From Vibrio zhanjiangensis (GTDB taxonomy: Bacteria > Pseudomonadota > Gammaproteobacteria > Enterobacterales > Vibrionaceae): a DNA stretch of 64,000 bases. Below the pieces are notes generated by a model. The model saw only the letters and a program-made list of their open reading frames with translations, made no database searches and had not been told where the DNA came from. Where the stretch lies: positions 1 through 64,000 of the forward strand of contig NZ_BSPW01000098.1 of assembly GCF_030161235.1 (NCBI RefSeq). The letters are read 5' to 3'. Below, piece by piece: positions 24,905 through 34,437 of the stretch. A program made the position numbers and the translations under genes. How positions within the stretch are numbered: position 1 is the first letter of the stretch; the number at the start of each line of letters is the position of its first letter.

Positions 24905-26551
24905 ATGACAGGTGCTGAACTAGTCGTTGCAGCCCTAAAGCAACAGGGCATAAAAACGGTATTTGGCTACCCAGGTGGCGCCATTATGCCAATTTATGAC
25001 GCGCTTTATGACGGTGGTGTTGAACACATTCTTTGTCGTCATGAGCAAGGTGCTGCGATGGCGGCTATTGGTATGGCGCGCGCCACACAAGATGTCGCTG
25101 TATGCATGGCCACTTCTGGGCCAGGAGCAACCAACCTTGTGACTGGTCTCGCAGACGCCTTTATGGATTCTATTCCTATGGTGGCAATTACAGGACAGGT
25201 AGCAAGCTCACATATTGGTACCGATGCATTCCAAGAAATGGATGTCATAGGAATGTCTCTATCTTGCACCAAGCATAGTTACTTAGTTACTGATATTGAA
25301 GATCTTGCCCCAACCCTCGCTGAAGCGTTTGAAGTAGCAAAAGCTGGCAGGCCTGGGCCTGTGATCGTAGACATCGCAAAGGATGTTCAACTTGCTCAAG
25401 CACCTGTCAGTATACTACCGTATTTCGCCCCACCAGCAAGCCCAGAACCGACCAAAGAAGCCGTAGTTGCTGCTCAAGAACTGTTATCAAAAAGTACACG
25501 TCCTGTGCTTTATGTAGGGGGAGGCGTACAACTAGGAAACGCCACCAACGCCGTACGTGATTTTCTGCGCTTAAATCCCATGCCTTCAGTCAGCACTTTA
25601 AAGGGATTGGGCACAATAGAACGTCATGACCCTCATTATTTGGGTATGCTTGGGATGCATGGAACCAAAGCAGCAAACCTGGTCGTTCAAGAATGTGACT
25701 TATTAATTGCTGTCGGGGCTCGATTTGATGACCGAGTCACAGGCAAACTTGAAACTTTTGCTCCTCATGCCCGTGTCATACATATTGATATCGATGCCGC
25801 CGAGATCAACAAGCTGCGACATGCAAACGCACCTCTGCGCGGTGATATAAAAACCACACTCCCCCAATTAGAACTCACCCAGGATATTACGCCTTGGGTC
25901 AAGCACAGCGAGAGCCTACGCAGTGGATTTAAGTGGCGCTATGATCACCCTGGCGAACTCATTTTTGCACCACTGCTTCTGAAACAGCTATCCGATATGA
26001 TGCCAGACAGCGCAATGGTCTCAACCGACGTAGGTCAGCATCAAATGTGGGCAGCTCAACATATTCAGCCTCGCGAACCTCAAAATTTCATCACTTCTGC
26101 TGGCCTCGGCACCATGGGCTTTGGCCTTCCCGCTGCAATGGGAGCGGCTGTCGCCAGGCCTGACGATCAGTCTATTCTTATTACAGGTGACGGTTCGTTC
26201 ATGATGAACATACAGGAACTTGGCACACTCAAGCGCCGTCAAATTCCTGTAAAGATTGTTCTATTGAATAATCAGCGTCTTGGAATGGTGCGTCAGTGGC
26301 AATCACTCTTCTTTGATGGTCGCCACAGTGAAACCATACTGGATGACAACCCAGACTTTATAACCTTGGCTAAAGCGTTTGATATCCCAGGAAAAACTGT
26401 GACGACTAAGGAAGAAGTAGAGCCAGCAATTAGAGAAATGTTGGCCAGTAAAACGTCATATTTGCTCCATGTCATGATAGACGAAGAAGAAAATGTATGG
26501 CCACTCGTACCACCAGGTGCATCAAACAATGATATGCTGGAGAACACGTAA
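24905..26551 (+). CDS. ilvG: acetolactate synthase II large subunit
   Basis: The catalytic, thiamine-diphosphate subunit that condenses pyruvate (or pyruvate with 2-ketobutyrate) in Val/Leu/Ile synthesis. 548 residues, the same as E. coli IlvG. Visible are the N-terminal GYPGGAIMPIYDAL with the following catalytic glutamate in CRHEQGA, the FAD-binding middle domain and the C-terminal ThDP motif starting GDGSFMMNIQEL and ending NN. The frame is intact, unlike the frameshifted ilvG of E. coli K-12. First gene of ilvGMEDA. Confidence 0.97.
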   Translation: MTGAELVVAALKQQGIKTVFGYPGGAIMPIYDALYDGGVEHILCRHEQGAAMAAIGMARATQDVAVCMATSGPGATNLVTGLADAFMDSIPMVAITGQVASSHIGTDAFQEMDVIGMSLSCTKHSYLVTDIEDLAPTLAEAFEVAKAGRPGPVIVDIAKDVQLAQAPVSILPYFAPPASPEPTKEAVVAAQELLSKSTRPVLYVGGGVQLGNATNAVRDFLRLNPMPSVSTLKGLGTIERHDPHYLGMLGMHGTKAANLVVQECDLLIAVGARFDDRVTGKLETFAPHARVIHIDIDAAEINKLRHANAPLRGDIKTTLPQLELTQDITPWVKHSESLRSGFKWRYDHPGELIFAPLLLKQLSDMMPDSAMVSTDVGQHQMWAAQHIQPREPQNFITSAGLGTMGFGLPAAMGAAVARPDDQSILITGDGSFMMNIQELGTLKRRQIPVKIVLLNNQRLGMVRQWQSLFFDGRHSETILDDNPDFITLAKAFDIPGKTVTTKEEVEPAIREMLASKTSYLLHVMIDEEENVWPLVPPGASNNDMLENT

Positions 26552-26552
26552 A

Positions 26553-26837
26553 ATGGAAAGATACTTAATCGACATCAAGGCAGACGATAAACCCGTTTTA
26601 CTCGAACGCGTTCTTAGAGTGGTTCGCCACCGTGGCTTCATTGTTAGGCAAGTGGCTGGGACACAAAATCATGAAAGTAAGGTTGCCAGTGTTGAGATCA
26701 TTGTTGATAGCGATAGGCCAATCTCTTTTCTGACCAATCAGATTGAAAAGCTCTGGGACGTACGAACTGTTGAGGTGACTCAAATTGCGAGTGATCAACT
26801 ACCAAACAACAATCTTCAGCAAAAAGTTTGCGCATAA
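26553..26837 (+). CDS. ilvM: acetolactate synthase II small subunit
   Basis: A 94-residue regulatory subunit with one ACT domain (RYLIDIKADDKPVLLERVLRVVRHRGF). It activates IlvG and in the E. coli isozyme II does not confer valine sensitivity. A frame-extended start at 26493 lies within ilvG; the ATG at 26553 comes one base after the ilvG stop and follows GGAG. Confidence 0.94.
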   Translation: MERYLIDIKADDKPVLLERVLRVVRHRGFIVRQVAGTQNHESKVASVEIIVDSDRPISFLTNQIEKLWDVRTVEVTQIASDQLPNNNLQQKVCA

Positions 26838-26849
26838 AGGAAGGCAAAA

Positions 26850-27779
26850 ATGGCGACAAAAACAGCAGATTATATATGGTTCAATGGTGAACTGGTTCCT
26901 TGGGCAGAAGCTAAAGTGCACGTTTTGACTCATGCAATGCACTACGGAACATCAGTATTTGAAGGCGTGCGTTGTTACAATACGCCAAAAGGACCAATTA
27001 TCTTCCGCCACCGTGAACACGCAAATCGACTCAAAGATTCAGCTAAAATCTATCGCTTCCCTATTCCCTATACAGTCGAAGAAATTATGGAAGCAACTCG
27101 AGAGACTGTGCGTAAAAATAACCTCGACAATGCCTATATAAGACCTCTTGGCTATGTTGGAAACGTGGGGCTGGGTGTATGTCCACCTCAAGGCACTGAA
27201 ATGGACCTCATCATTGCAGCTTTCCCTTGGGGATCATATTTGGGTGAAGAAGCACTAGAAAAAGGCGTCAATGCTATGATTTCCAGTTGGAATCGAGCAG
27301 CGCCTAACACCATACCTACAGCAGCAAAGGCGGGTGGTAATTACCTATCTTCTTTACTTGTGGGTGGTGAAGCACGCCGTCACGGCTATGATGAAGGGAT
27401 CGCACTTAGCGTCGATGGCTACTTATCAGAAGGGGCTGGCGAGAACATTTTCGTTGTCAAAAATGGGGTGATCACCACTCCTCCAACCACTAGCGCTATC
27501 CTACCGGGTATTACTCGTGATTCGATCATGACGCTCGCACGAGATAAAGGTTACCAAGTCCATGAAGCCAATATTGCGCGTGAAGCACTTTATCTAGCCG
27601 ACGAAGTCTTTATGACGGGTACTGCAGCAGAGGTCGTTCCTGTTGCCACCATAGATAAAATTGAAATCGGCACAGGCAAACGCGGACCTATAACAAAAGA
27701 GCTCCAAGAAGCTTATTTTGGACTTTTCAATGGCACCACTGAAGACAAGTGGGGCTGGTTAGATTACGTCCACCCATAA
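26850..27779 (+). CDS. ilvE: branched-chain amino acid aminotransferase
   Basis: IlvE makes the last transamination step to Ile, Val and Leu. A fold-type IV PLP enzyme of 309 residues: MHYGTSVFEGVRCY substrate-loop block near residue 30-45, the AKAGGNYLSS block with the PLP-binding lysine around 160, and EGAGENIFVV with the conserved glutamate. AAGGAAGG-type ribosome site, 12 bases after ilvM. Confidence 0.97.
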   Translation: MATKTADYIWFNGELVPWAEAKVHVLTHAMHYGTSVFEGVRCYNTPKGPIIFRHREHANRLKDSAKIYRFPIPYTVEEIMEATRETVRKNNLDNAYIRPLGYVGNVGLGVCPPQGTEMDLIIAAFPWGSYLGEEALEKGVNAMISSWNRAAPNTIPTAAKAGGNYLSSLLVGGEARRHGYDEGIALSVDGYLSEGAGENIFVVKNGVITTPPTTSAILPGITRDSIMTLARDKGYQVHEANIAREALYLADEVFMTGTAAEVVPVATIDKIEIGTGKRGPITKELQEAYFGLFNGTTEDKWGWLDYVHP

Positions 27780-27806
27780 GACATGGCAAATTAAGGAAGT
27801 AGTAGA

Positions 27807-29648
27807 ATGCCTAAATACAGATCAGCAACCACCACTCACGGTCGGAACATGGCAGGCGCTCGTGCTCTGTGGCGTGCAACTGGCGTAAAAGAAGAAGATT
27901 TTGGTAAACCCATTATCGCTGTCGTTAACTCGTTCACTCAATTTGTGCCAGGCCATGTTCACTTAAAAGACATGGGCCAATTAGTCGCTGGAGAAATAGA
28001 AAAAGCCGGTGGTATTGCCAAAGAGTTCAACACCATCGCCGTCGATGACGGTATTGCCATGGGTCACGGCGGTATGTTGTACTCCCTCCCATCTCGAGAA
28101 CTTATTGCTGATTCAGTGGAATACATGGTCAACGCCCATTGTGCTGATGCTATGGTGTGTATTTCAAACTGTGACAAAATCACGCCGGGAATGCTGATGG
28201 CCGCAATGCGCCTCAACATTCCCGTGATTTTTGTTTCTGGTGGACCAATGGAAGCGGGCAAAACCAAGCTATCAGACCAACTTATCAAGCTCGATTTAGT
28301 CGATGCAATGATTCAAGGCGCTGATCCTAAGGTATCTGATCAGCAAAGTGAGCAAGTCGAACGTTCAGCATGCCCAACTTGTGGTTCATGCTCTGGTATG
28401 TTCACAGCAAACTCAATGAACTGCTTAACAGAGGCGCTGGGGTTATCGCAACCGGGCAATGGCTCCATGCTGGCAACTCATGCGGATCGTGAAGCCTTGT
28501 TTATCAATGCGGGCAAACGCATTGTCGAATTGACACGCCGCTACTACGAACAAGAAGATGAGTCAGCACTACCTCGCAATATCGCCACCTTTGACGCCTT
28601 TGAAAATGCGATGGCATTAGACATTGCCATGGGTGGCTCAACCAACACCATACTTCACCTTCTAGCCGCTGCGCAAGAAGGTGAGGTTGACTTCGATATG
28701 GACGATATCGACCGTCTGTCTCGCCAAGTTCCGCATTTGTGTAAAGTCGCCCCTTCGACACCTAAATATCACATGGAAGACGTCCATCGCGCAGGCGGCG
28801 TTATGGCAATCCTTGGTGAATTAGACCGAGCTGGCCTACTCCATAACGATGCACGAACTGTGCTAGGCCTTTCAATGAAAGAACAGCTTGCCAAATACGA
28901 CATCATGCAAACTGACGATGAAGATGTTCTCACATTTTATCGCGCAGGTCCTGCAGGTATTCGCACCACCAAAGCCTTTTCTCAGGATTGTCGGTGGGAC
29001 AGACTCGATGACGACCGAGTCAATGGCTGTATCCGCACAAAAGATAATGCCTTTAGTCAAGAGGGTGGACTGGCTGTCCTATCAGGCAACATCGCACTTG
29101 ATGGCTGTATTGTTAAAACGGCCGGTGTCGATGAAAGTATTCTCAAGTTTACAGGCCCAGCAGTCGTATTTGAAAGTCAAGAGGATGCCGTCGAGGGTAT
29201 ATTGGGTGGAAAAGTCAAAGCAGGTGACGTGGTCGTCATTCGCTACGAAGGCCCCAAAGGCGGTCCTGGTATGCAAGAAATGCTTTACCCAACTACGTAT
29301 CTAAAATCCATGGGGCTTGGTAAAGATTGTGCACTACTAACGGATGGACGTTTCTCTGGCGGTACATCTGGCCTATCAATTGGTCACGCTTCACCAGAAG
29401 CGGCCAATGGCGGCGCAATTGGCTTAGTCAAGCAAGGTGACATGATTGCGATTGATATTCCAAATCGCTCAATCTCATTAGAGGTCTCCGAGCAAGAGCT
29501 TGCCGAGCGAAGAACTCAACAAGACGAGCTAGGTTGGAAACCTGTTGATCGTCAGCGTGACGTTTCTTTTGCGCTTAAAGCATACGCCAGTATGGCAACC
29601 AGTGCTGACAAAGGGGCGGTACGAGATAAGTCGAAGCTAGGGGACTAG
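27807..29648 (+). CDS. ilvD: dihydroxy-acid dehydratase
   Basis: IlvD dehydrates 2,3-dihydroxy-isovalerate and -methylvalerate and needs an iron-sulfur cluster. The 613-residue protein keeps the cluster cysteines in CISNCDKITPGM (around 116-120) and CPTCGSCSGMFTANSMN (around 190), plus TDGRFSGGTSGLSIGH near the C-terminus. Fourth gene of the ilv operon, 27 bases after ilvE. Confidence 0.97.
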   Translation: MPKYRSATTTHGRNMAGARALWRATGVKEEDFGKPIIAVVNSFTQFVPGHVHLKDMGQLVAGEIEKAGGIAKEFNTIAVDDGIAMGHGGMLYSLPSRELIADSVEYMVNAHCADAMVCISNCDKITPGMLMAAMRLNIPVIFVSGGPMEAGKTKLSDQLIKLDLVDAMIQGADPKVSDQQSEQVERSACPTCGSCSGMFTANSMNCLTEALGLSQPGNGSMLATHADREALFINAGKRIVELTRRYYEQEDESALPRNIATFDAFENAMALDIAMGGSTNTILHLLAAAQEGEVDFDMDDIDRLSRQVPHLCKVAPSTPKYHMEDVHRAGGVMAILGELDRAGLLHNDARTVLGLSMKEQLAKYDIMQTDDEDVLTFYRAGPAGIRTTKAFSQDCRWDRLDDDRVNGCIRTKDNAFSQEGGLAVLSGNIALDGCIVKTAGVDESILKFTGPAVVFESQEDAVEGILGGKVKAGDVVVIRYEGPKGGPGMQEMLYPTTYLKSMGLGKDCALLTDGRFSGGTSGLSIGHASPEAANGGAIGLVKQGDMIAIDIPNRSISLEVSEQELAERRTQQDELGWKPVDRQRDVSFALKAYASMATSADKGAVRDKSKLGD

Positions 29649-29651
29649 CTT

Positions 29652-31202
29652 ATGGCTACATGTGTATTTTCAGGGAAAGAAAACCTGACTGGCGCAGATT
29701 ATCTGCGTCAGATCTTAAGAGCACCCGTATACGAAGCCGCAACGGTCACACCATTGCAAGCAATGCCGCGATTAAGCGAGCGTATTGGTAACCAAGTGCA
29801 AATCAAGCGCGAAGACCGACAGCCAGTGCATTCTTTCAAATTGCGCGGTGCCTACAATATGGTTGCAAGCTTATCTGAAGCACAGAAGTCTGCTGGTGTA
29901 ATCGCGGCATCGGCAGGTAATCATGCTCAAGGAATGGCGCTATCAGGTACTAAGCTCGGCATAAAAACCACCATTGTGATGCCCAAAACGACACCAGATA
30001 TCAAGGTCGATGCTGTGCGCGGTTTTGGCGGTCACGTTGTTCTTCATGGCAACAACTTCGACGAAGCTAAAACAGAAGCGGAACGTTTAGCCAAGCAACA
30101 TGGGTATACTTTTGTTCCCCCTTTCGATCACCCACTAGTGATCGCAGGCCAAGGAACCATCGGCATGGAAATGCTACAGCAAAATGGCCATCTCGATCAT
30201 ATCTTTGTCCCTGTTGGTGGCGGTGGCTTGGCAGCGGGTGTGGCTGTACTCGTTAAGCAATTGATGCCAGAGATCAAGGTTATCGCGGTTGAGCCTGAAG
30301 ACTCAGCTTGTCTTAAAGCTGCACTCGATGCTGGCGAACCTGTGGTGATTGATCAGGTCAGCATGTTTGCCGACGGCGTGGCGGTAAAACGGATTGGCGA
30401 TGAAACATTTCGACTCTGTCAGCAATATCTTGATGGGCACATTAGCGTCTCTAGTGATGAAATTTGTGCCGCAGTCAAAGACATCTTTGAGGATACCCGC
30501 GCGATTGCTGAGCCTTCTGGCGCACTGGCTCTCGCGGGCCTTAAAAAGTATAGCGAGCAAAATAAACTCCAAAATTGCAACCTTGGCACAATACTATCCG
30601 GAGCGAATACTAATTTTCACGGTCTGCGTTATGTTTCCGAGCGTTGTGAACTTGGTGAAAAGCGGGAAGGCTTACTGGCTGTAACCATTCCCGAGCGTCA
30701 AGGGGCCTTTTTTGAGTTTTGTCATCTCATTGGTGGGCGCGCGGTGACTGAGTTCAACTACCGTTATAACGATGATGCGTTAGCGAATATATTTGTCGGC
30801 GTACGCCTTCAAGGTGGCCAACAAGAGCTAGAACACATCATTCATGATCTGCGCGAAGGTGGGTATCCTGTGGTTGATTTATCAGAGGATGAAATGGCCA
30901 AGTTACATATTCGTTATATGATTGGTGGCAGACCGTCAAAGCAGCTTAAAGAGCGCCTCTACAGTTTTGAATTTCCTGAATATCCAGGTGCATTGCTTAA
31001 GTTCCTCAGCACCCTGGGGACTCACTGGAATATCAGCTTATTCAACTACCGCAACCATGGCGCAGACTACGGCCGAGTATTGTGTGGCTTTGAACTTGAT
31101 GAATCCGATCTTGCACGCTTCTCTGCTCATTTGAGAGAGCTTGGGTACCAGTGCAAAGATGAAACCGATAATCCATCATATAAGTTCTTTCTATCATGCT
31201 AA
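29652..31202 (+). CDS. ilvA: threonine ammonia-lyase, biosynthetic
   Basis: IlvA deaminates threonine to 2-ketobutyrate, the entry into isoleucine synthesis. The PLP lysine is Lys63 in HSFKLRGAYN, and the PLP phosphate loop is VPVGGGGLAAG around 190. Two ACT-like regulatory domains (about 330-420 and 425-515) account for isoleucine inhibition. 516 residues, the biosynthetic length rather than the shorter catabolic TdcB. The start is three bases after the ilvD stop. Confidence 0.97.
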   Translation: MATCVFSGKENLTGADYLRQILRAPVYEAATVTPLQAMPRLSERIGNQVQIKREDRQPVHSFKLRGAYNMVASLSEAQKSAGVIAASAGNHAQGMALSGTKLGIKTTIVMPKTTPDIKVDAVRGFGGHVVLHGNNFDEAKTEAERLAKQHGYTFVPPFDHPLVIAGQGTIGMEMLQQNGHLDHIFVPVGGGGLAAGVAVLVKQLMPEIKVIAVEPEDSACLKAALDAGEPVVIDQVSMFADGVAVKRIGDETFRLCQQYLDGHISVSSDEICAAVKDIFEDTRAIAEPSGALALAGLKKYSEQNKLQNCNLGTILSGANTNFHGLRYVSERCELGEKREGLLAVTIPERQGAFFEFCHLIGGRAVTEFNYRYNDDALANIFVGVRLQGGQQELEHIIHDLREGGYPVVDLSEDEMAKLHIRYMIGGRPSKQLKERLYSFEFPEYPGALLKFLSTLGTHWNISLFNYRNHGADYGRVLCGFELDESDLARFSAHLRELGYQCKDETDNPSYKFFLSC

Positions 31203-31208
31203 CAAAAG

Positions 31209-31236
31209 CTGGGGGCCAGATTTGTTCTGCCCCTAG
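31209..31236 (+). terminator. likely ilv operon terminator
   Basis: CTGGGGGCCAGA (31209-31220) pairs with TCTGCCCCTAG (31226-31236) with one bulge. The following TTTC is short, so termination may be partial. It lies just after the ilvA stop. Confidence 0.5.
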
Positions 31237-31239
31237 TTT

Positions 31240-31944
31240 CTATGGCTTCATCAACAATCCACCGTTAGTCTGAATCACCTCACCCGTGATATTCGCCTGC
31301 TTAGTGAGCATCAAAATACTTTGTGCAATCTCTTCTGGCGATGCAACTGAGCGAGTCGGGATCTGAGATTTCAGCTGCTCTGCATTGACAAGACCTTTAA
31401 TCATATCTGTATCAACAAACCCTGCTGCAATGCAGTTTACCGTTACTCCCTTATGGGCATATTCTAGAGCAACGACACGACTAAAGGCCTCTAAGCCCGC
31501 TTTCGCGGCAGCGTAACTAGCAAACCCTTTTTGAGGGAGTGAACTTAGAATACTCGACACACTGACAATGCGCCCATATTGCTGACGGGACATGTGGCTA
31601 ACCAATTTTTGGGTTAGAAAAAACGCCGCTCGCAAATTGACATTCAATGTCTCATCATAGCTTTGTAAACAGGTTTTAGCGAAAGGGGCTAAGTGAGCAA
31701 TACCCGCATTATTAATCAAGATGTCAGGGAGTAAATGTTCAGATTTAAGCTGCTGATATAAACTTTCGATACTGTCCATCTTGGTCATTTCAAGCTCGTA
31801 GGCCTCAATACCTTGATCACGCAGCTTCATACGATCTTCAGACTGACGAGCCGTACCCAATACACGATACCCCTCATCTCTAAATGCAATAGCGGTTGCG
31901 TAGCCAATGCCACGATTGGCCCCCGTTACTAGAACTGTTTTCAT
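31240..31944 (-). CDS. short-chain dehydrogenase/reductase
   Basis: A 234-residue classical SDR: cofactor loop TGANRGIGYA (8-17), NNAGIAH, catalytic Ser in VSVSSIL, the YAAAK active-site motif and a C-terminal TNGGLL ending. FabG-like, but no fatty acid genes are near, so the substrate cannot be assigned. The ATG at 31944 has GAGGTGG eight bases upstream; the GTG at 31956 lies inside that site and is rejected. Convergent with ilvA. Confidence 0.88.
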   Translation of the reverse strand: MKTVLVTGANRGIGYATAIAFRDEGYRVLGTARQSEDRMKLRDQGIEAYELEMTKMDSIESLYQQLKSEHLLPDILINNAGIAHLAPFAKTCLQSYDETLNVNLRAAFFLTQKLVSHMSRQQYGRIVSVSSILSSLPQKGFASYAAAKAGLEAFSRVVALEYAHKGVTVNCIAAGFVDTDMIKGLVNAEQLKSQIPTRSVASPEEIAQSILMLTKQANITGEVIQTNGGLLMKP

Positions 31945-32190
31945 TAGATTGCCCACCTCAAATCATTGCTAAAACATAATTCTTAATGACTAGAGCAACC
32001 TTTGTAAATCATATCCACCCCCATACGCAACACAAAACATATTCAACAGCTACATAATAATTAAATGACGACCAAATTTTAATCTGGCTCAACAACATCT
32101 CCATAATACGAAAGTTTCATTTTAGTCATCTACCTTTTGGATCTAAACTCAAGGCCCAACAAAACTCTCGCTCGGTTGTGGAGACCACAT

Positions 32191-33171
32191 ATGTTTAGTG
32201 CACTCATTTTAAGACAAGAACAAAACCAAACTCTCGCTGGCATTGAGCAGATAGACGAAAGTCAATTGCCACAAGGTGATGTATTAATTGATGTCGATTA
32301 TTCCTCTCTCAATTATAAAGACGGCTTAGCCATCACTGGAAAAGGTAAAATCATCCGTAACTTCCCCATGGTGCCTGGCATAGATCTCTCCGGCACGGTT
32401 GCTCATTCGGATAATGATCGCTTCCAAGTCGGTGATAAAGTCGTATTGACGGGTTGGGGAGTAGGTGAAAATCACTGGGGTGGTATGGCTCAGCGCGCTC
32501 GTTTAAAATCAGAGTGGCTTGTCCCATTGCCCGAAGGTCTTAGCAGTAAACAAGCCATGATGGTTGGCACTGCAGGCTTAACAGCAATGTTATGTGTTGA
32601 AACTCTCATTGACTCAGGCATTGAACCAGAGTCAGGAGAAATTCTCGTCACAGGTGCAAGCGGTGGCGTCGGCTCTGTGGCTGTCACTCTACTGTCTCAA
32701 CTTGGGTATCAAGTTGCTGCCGTAACGGGTCGTATCGAACAAAACGGTCCTTTACTCGAGCAGCTTGGAGCAAATCATATCATTGAGCGTTCAGAATTTG
32801 AGCAAGCCGCTCAACCACTTGAAAAACAACGCTGGGCAGGCGCTATAGATACTGTTGGTAGTAAGGTATTAGCAAAAGTTTTATCGCAAATGGACTACAA
32901 CGGATCTGTTGCCGCGTGTGGACTTGCGGGAGGTTTCGATTTACCCAGCACAGTCATGCCATTTATTCTTCGCAATGTGCGCTTGCAAGGTATCGATTCT
33001 GTCATGTGCCCAACCAAAAAACGCGTACAAGCATGGAATAAGTTAGCCAAATTATTACCTCAAAGCTACTTTGAACAAGCATGTACCGAAATAAAGTTAG
33101 CACAAGCGCCAGACTACTCTGAAGAGATCACTAATGGAAAAGTTACAGGACGAGTGGTGATTAAACTCTAA
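32191..33171 (+). CDS. YhdH/AcuI-type quinone oxidoreductase family protein
   Basis: A 326-residue medium-chain reductase without structural zinc cysteines. NADPH-binding GASGGVGSVAVTLL lies around 155-168, and the YKDGLAITGKGKIIRNFPMVPGIDLSGTV stretch typical of YhdH/AcuI near 45-73 has its parts in order. AcuI proteins reduce acryloyl-CoA; that activity is a family inference here. The start at 32191 follows TGTGGAG; an upstream frame start at 32137 has no family support. Confidence 0.9.
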   Translation: MFSALILRQEQNQTLAGIEQIDESQLPQGDVLIDVDYSSLNYKDGLAITGKGKIIRNFPMVPGIDLSGTVAHSDNDRFQVGDKVVLTGWGVGENHWGGMAQRARLKSEWLVPLPEGLSSKQAMMVGTAGLTAMLCVETLIDSGIEPESGEILVTGASGGVGSVAVTLLSQLGYQVAAVTGRIEQNGPLLEQLGANHIIERSEFEQAAQPLEKQRWAGAIDTVGSKVLAKVLSQMDYNGSVAACGLAGGFDLPSTVMPFILRNVRLQGIDSVMCPTKKRVQAWNKLAKLLPQSYFEQACTEIKLAQAPDYSEEITNGKVTGRVVIKL

Positions 33172-33182
33172 CGGCGAAACAA

Positions 33183-33214
33183 CTGAGAGTCAGTCATGGG
33201 TTCGACTGACTCAG
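33183..33214 (+). other. hairpin after the YhdH-like gene
   Basis: GTCAGTC (33189-33195) pairs with GACTGAC (33204-33210), and CTGA/TCAG extend the stem across a bulge. There is no T-run, so it is a possible 3'-end stabiliser rather than a standard terminator. Confidence 0.4.
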
Positions 33215-33308
33215 CAGCGACGATGTTTGCTCGGGCCCTACACTAACGATTAAAATTCACTGTCAGGCAAACAAAACCATAAACTACTTTGCGATCGCAT
33301 AATATTAA

Positions 33309-33336
33309 TAAAAAAAATCCCGCCTTTCAGCGGGGA
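33309..33336 (-). terminator. terminator of the 60-residue small gene
   Basis: On the minus strand a CCCGC / GCGGG stem with a 6-base loop is followed by at least seven T residues (33317-33310 region). It lies 58 bases after the stop of the small gene at 33394-33576, supporting that this strand is transcribed. Confidence 0.75.
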
Positions 33337-33393
33337 AGCCCAAGAAAAAATGGGGATAGTGTCGGAATGTAACGGGTGCTTGTTAACAAGCTC

Positions 33394-33576
33394 TTAATTT
33401 TGGCGCTCTTGTGACGAGCCCGACCAACAACGGGTCTCACACCATATACCAACAACCGTTGCAACCATGCCAGCTATTGGCAATAAAGACACTTCACTTG
33501 AAGGTCGGAGCACAAGAGCGCAAAAGCACATAAAGCAAAGTACGGAGTACACTGTTAAGCGTTCGAGTTCATTCAC
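33394..33576 (-). CDS. small membrane protein of unknown function (60 residues)
   Basis: A GTG-started frame of 60 codons with GGAGG six bases before the start, a hydrophobic segment at about 8-26 (VYSVLCFMCFCALVL) and a second at about 32-47, then a polar tail ending SGSSQERQN. An intrinsic terminator follows on the same strand. I do not recognise a family. It is divergent from tusA. A longer start at 33591 is less likely because the ribosome site would then be inside the gene. Confidence 0.65.
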   Translation of the reverse strand: MNELERLTVYSVLCFMCFCALVLRPSSEVSLLPIAGMVATVVGIWCETRCWSGSSQERQN

Positions 33577-33706
33577 AAGCTGCCTCCGCACTCAATGTTA
33601 TCAGATTGTTAACTACGTTAAATCAATTCGCATCATTTGCCAAGAGGTTATTGAATATTTTTTCTTCGTCAGTATCATCTAGCTCCTTAAAAAGGTAATT
33701 CGAGAT

Positions 33707-33961
33707 ATGACCATGGTATTTAATCCAGAGCAGGTAGATAAAACGCTGGAAGCACAAGGAATGCGCTGCCCTGAACCAGTAATGATGGTCAGAAAGACAA
33801 TACGAAACATGAAAGATGGCGAAGTTTTGCTGGTTATTGCTGACGATACTTCCACCACACGAGACATACCAAGCTTTTGCCGGTTTATGGATCATCAACT
33901 CATCAGCGCGCAAACAGAGAGCCTGCCTTATCAATATGTGATCAGAAAAGGGATGAAATGA
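33707..33961 (+). CDS. tusA: sulfurtransferase TusA
   Basis: TusA accepts persulfide sulfur from IscS and passes it to TusBCD for 2-thiouridine in tRNA. The 84-residue protein has the CP-E-P signature with catalytic Cys21 (GMRCPEPVMMVRKTIRNM), and its second half (DDTSTTRDIPSFC) is nearly the E. coli sequence. A second ATG two codons in (33713) is an alternative start. Confidence 0.95.
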   Translation: MTMVFNPEQVDKTLEAQGMRCPEPVMMVRKTIRNMKDGEVLLVIADDTSTTRDIPSFCRFMDHQLISAQTESLPYQYVIRKGMK

Positions 33962-34006
33962 GTCAACTGGCTAAAATGATACGCCATCATTGTTGATCAT
34001 TACCCT

Positions 34007-34255
34007 TCACTCATCATTTTCTTGCTGTCTCTGCTGCTCTAACTGCTTCCTAATTAAGCGCACTTCGTCCTGTAAAGGTAGGATGTGCGCAACCCGAATC
34101 CAAGCTTCTACCGTCAAAGCCGTCATCACAAATGAGCCAGCAACAATTGGTAGCCACATATCGGTTAAAGCCATCGCCAGCAAACATAGCACTAATCCAA
34201 AGCTAAACAGGTAACTCTGACTTCTTGGAGATATTCCCATATAGCGTGTAAGCAT
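34007..34255 (-). CDS. small membrane protein with coiled-coil tail
   Basis: An 82-residue protein with two closely spaced membrane helices (about 14-31 and 34-52) and a polar, Gln/Glu-rich C-terminal helix (QDEVRLIRKQLEQQRQQ) that may form a coiled coil. GGGAG lies nine bases before the ATG. Unknown function; it is convergent with tusA. Positions 34256-34437, beyond its start, contain no gene. Confidence 0.7.
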   Translation of the reverse strand: MLTRYMGISPRSQSYLFSFGLVLCLLAMALTDMWLPIVAGSFVMTALTVEAWIRVAHILPLQDEVRLIRKQLEQQRQQENDE

Positions 34256-34437
34256 GATATCGTTCTCCCATTCAGTTCTGCACCCACTCTAACGCATATC
34301 ACAACACGTCAAGCCATACTAAGGCACACAACTAACATAGCACGACAAAGGTTACACTGGTGTATATCAGGTCACGCCCTGTGACAAACCTAGATACGAA
34401 TAGGGCTCCCATTTGGCGACTTAATAACCCCGCATTT

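Noticed and set aside
24905..26551. Possible ilvG frameshift as in E. coli K-12
   Set aside because: The frame is continuous for 548 codons with all ThDP motifs.
33467..33682. Plus-strand ORF opposite the 60-residue membrane protein gene
   Set aside because: No ribosome-binding site, and the ribosome site and terminator evidence favours the minus strand.
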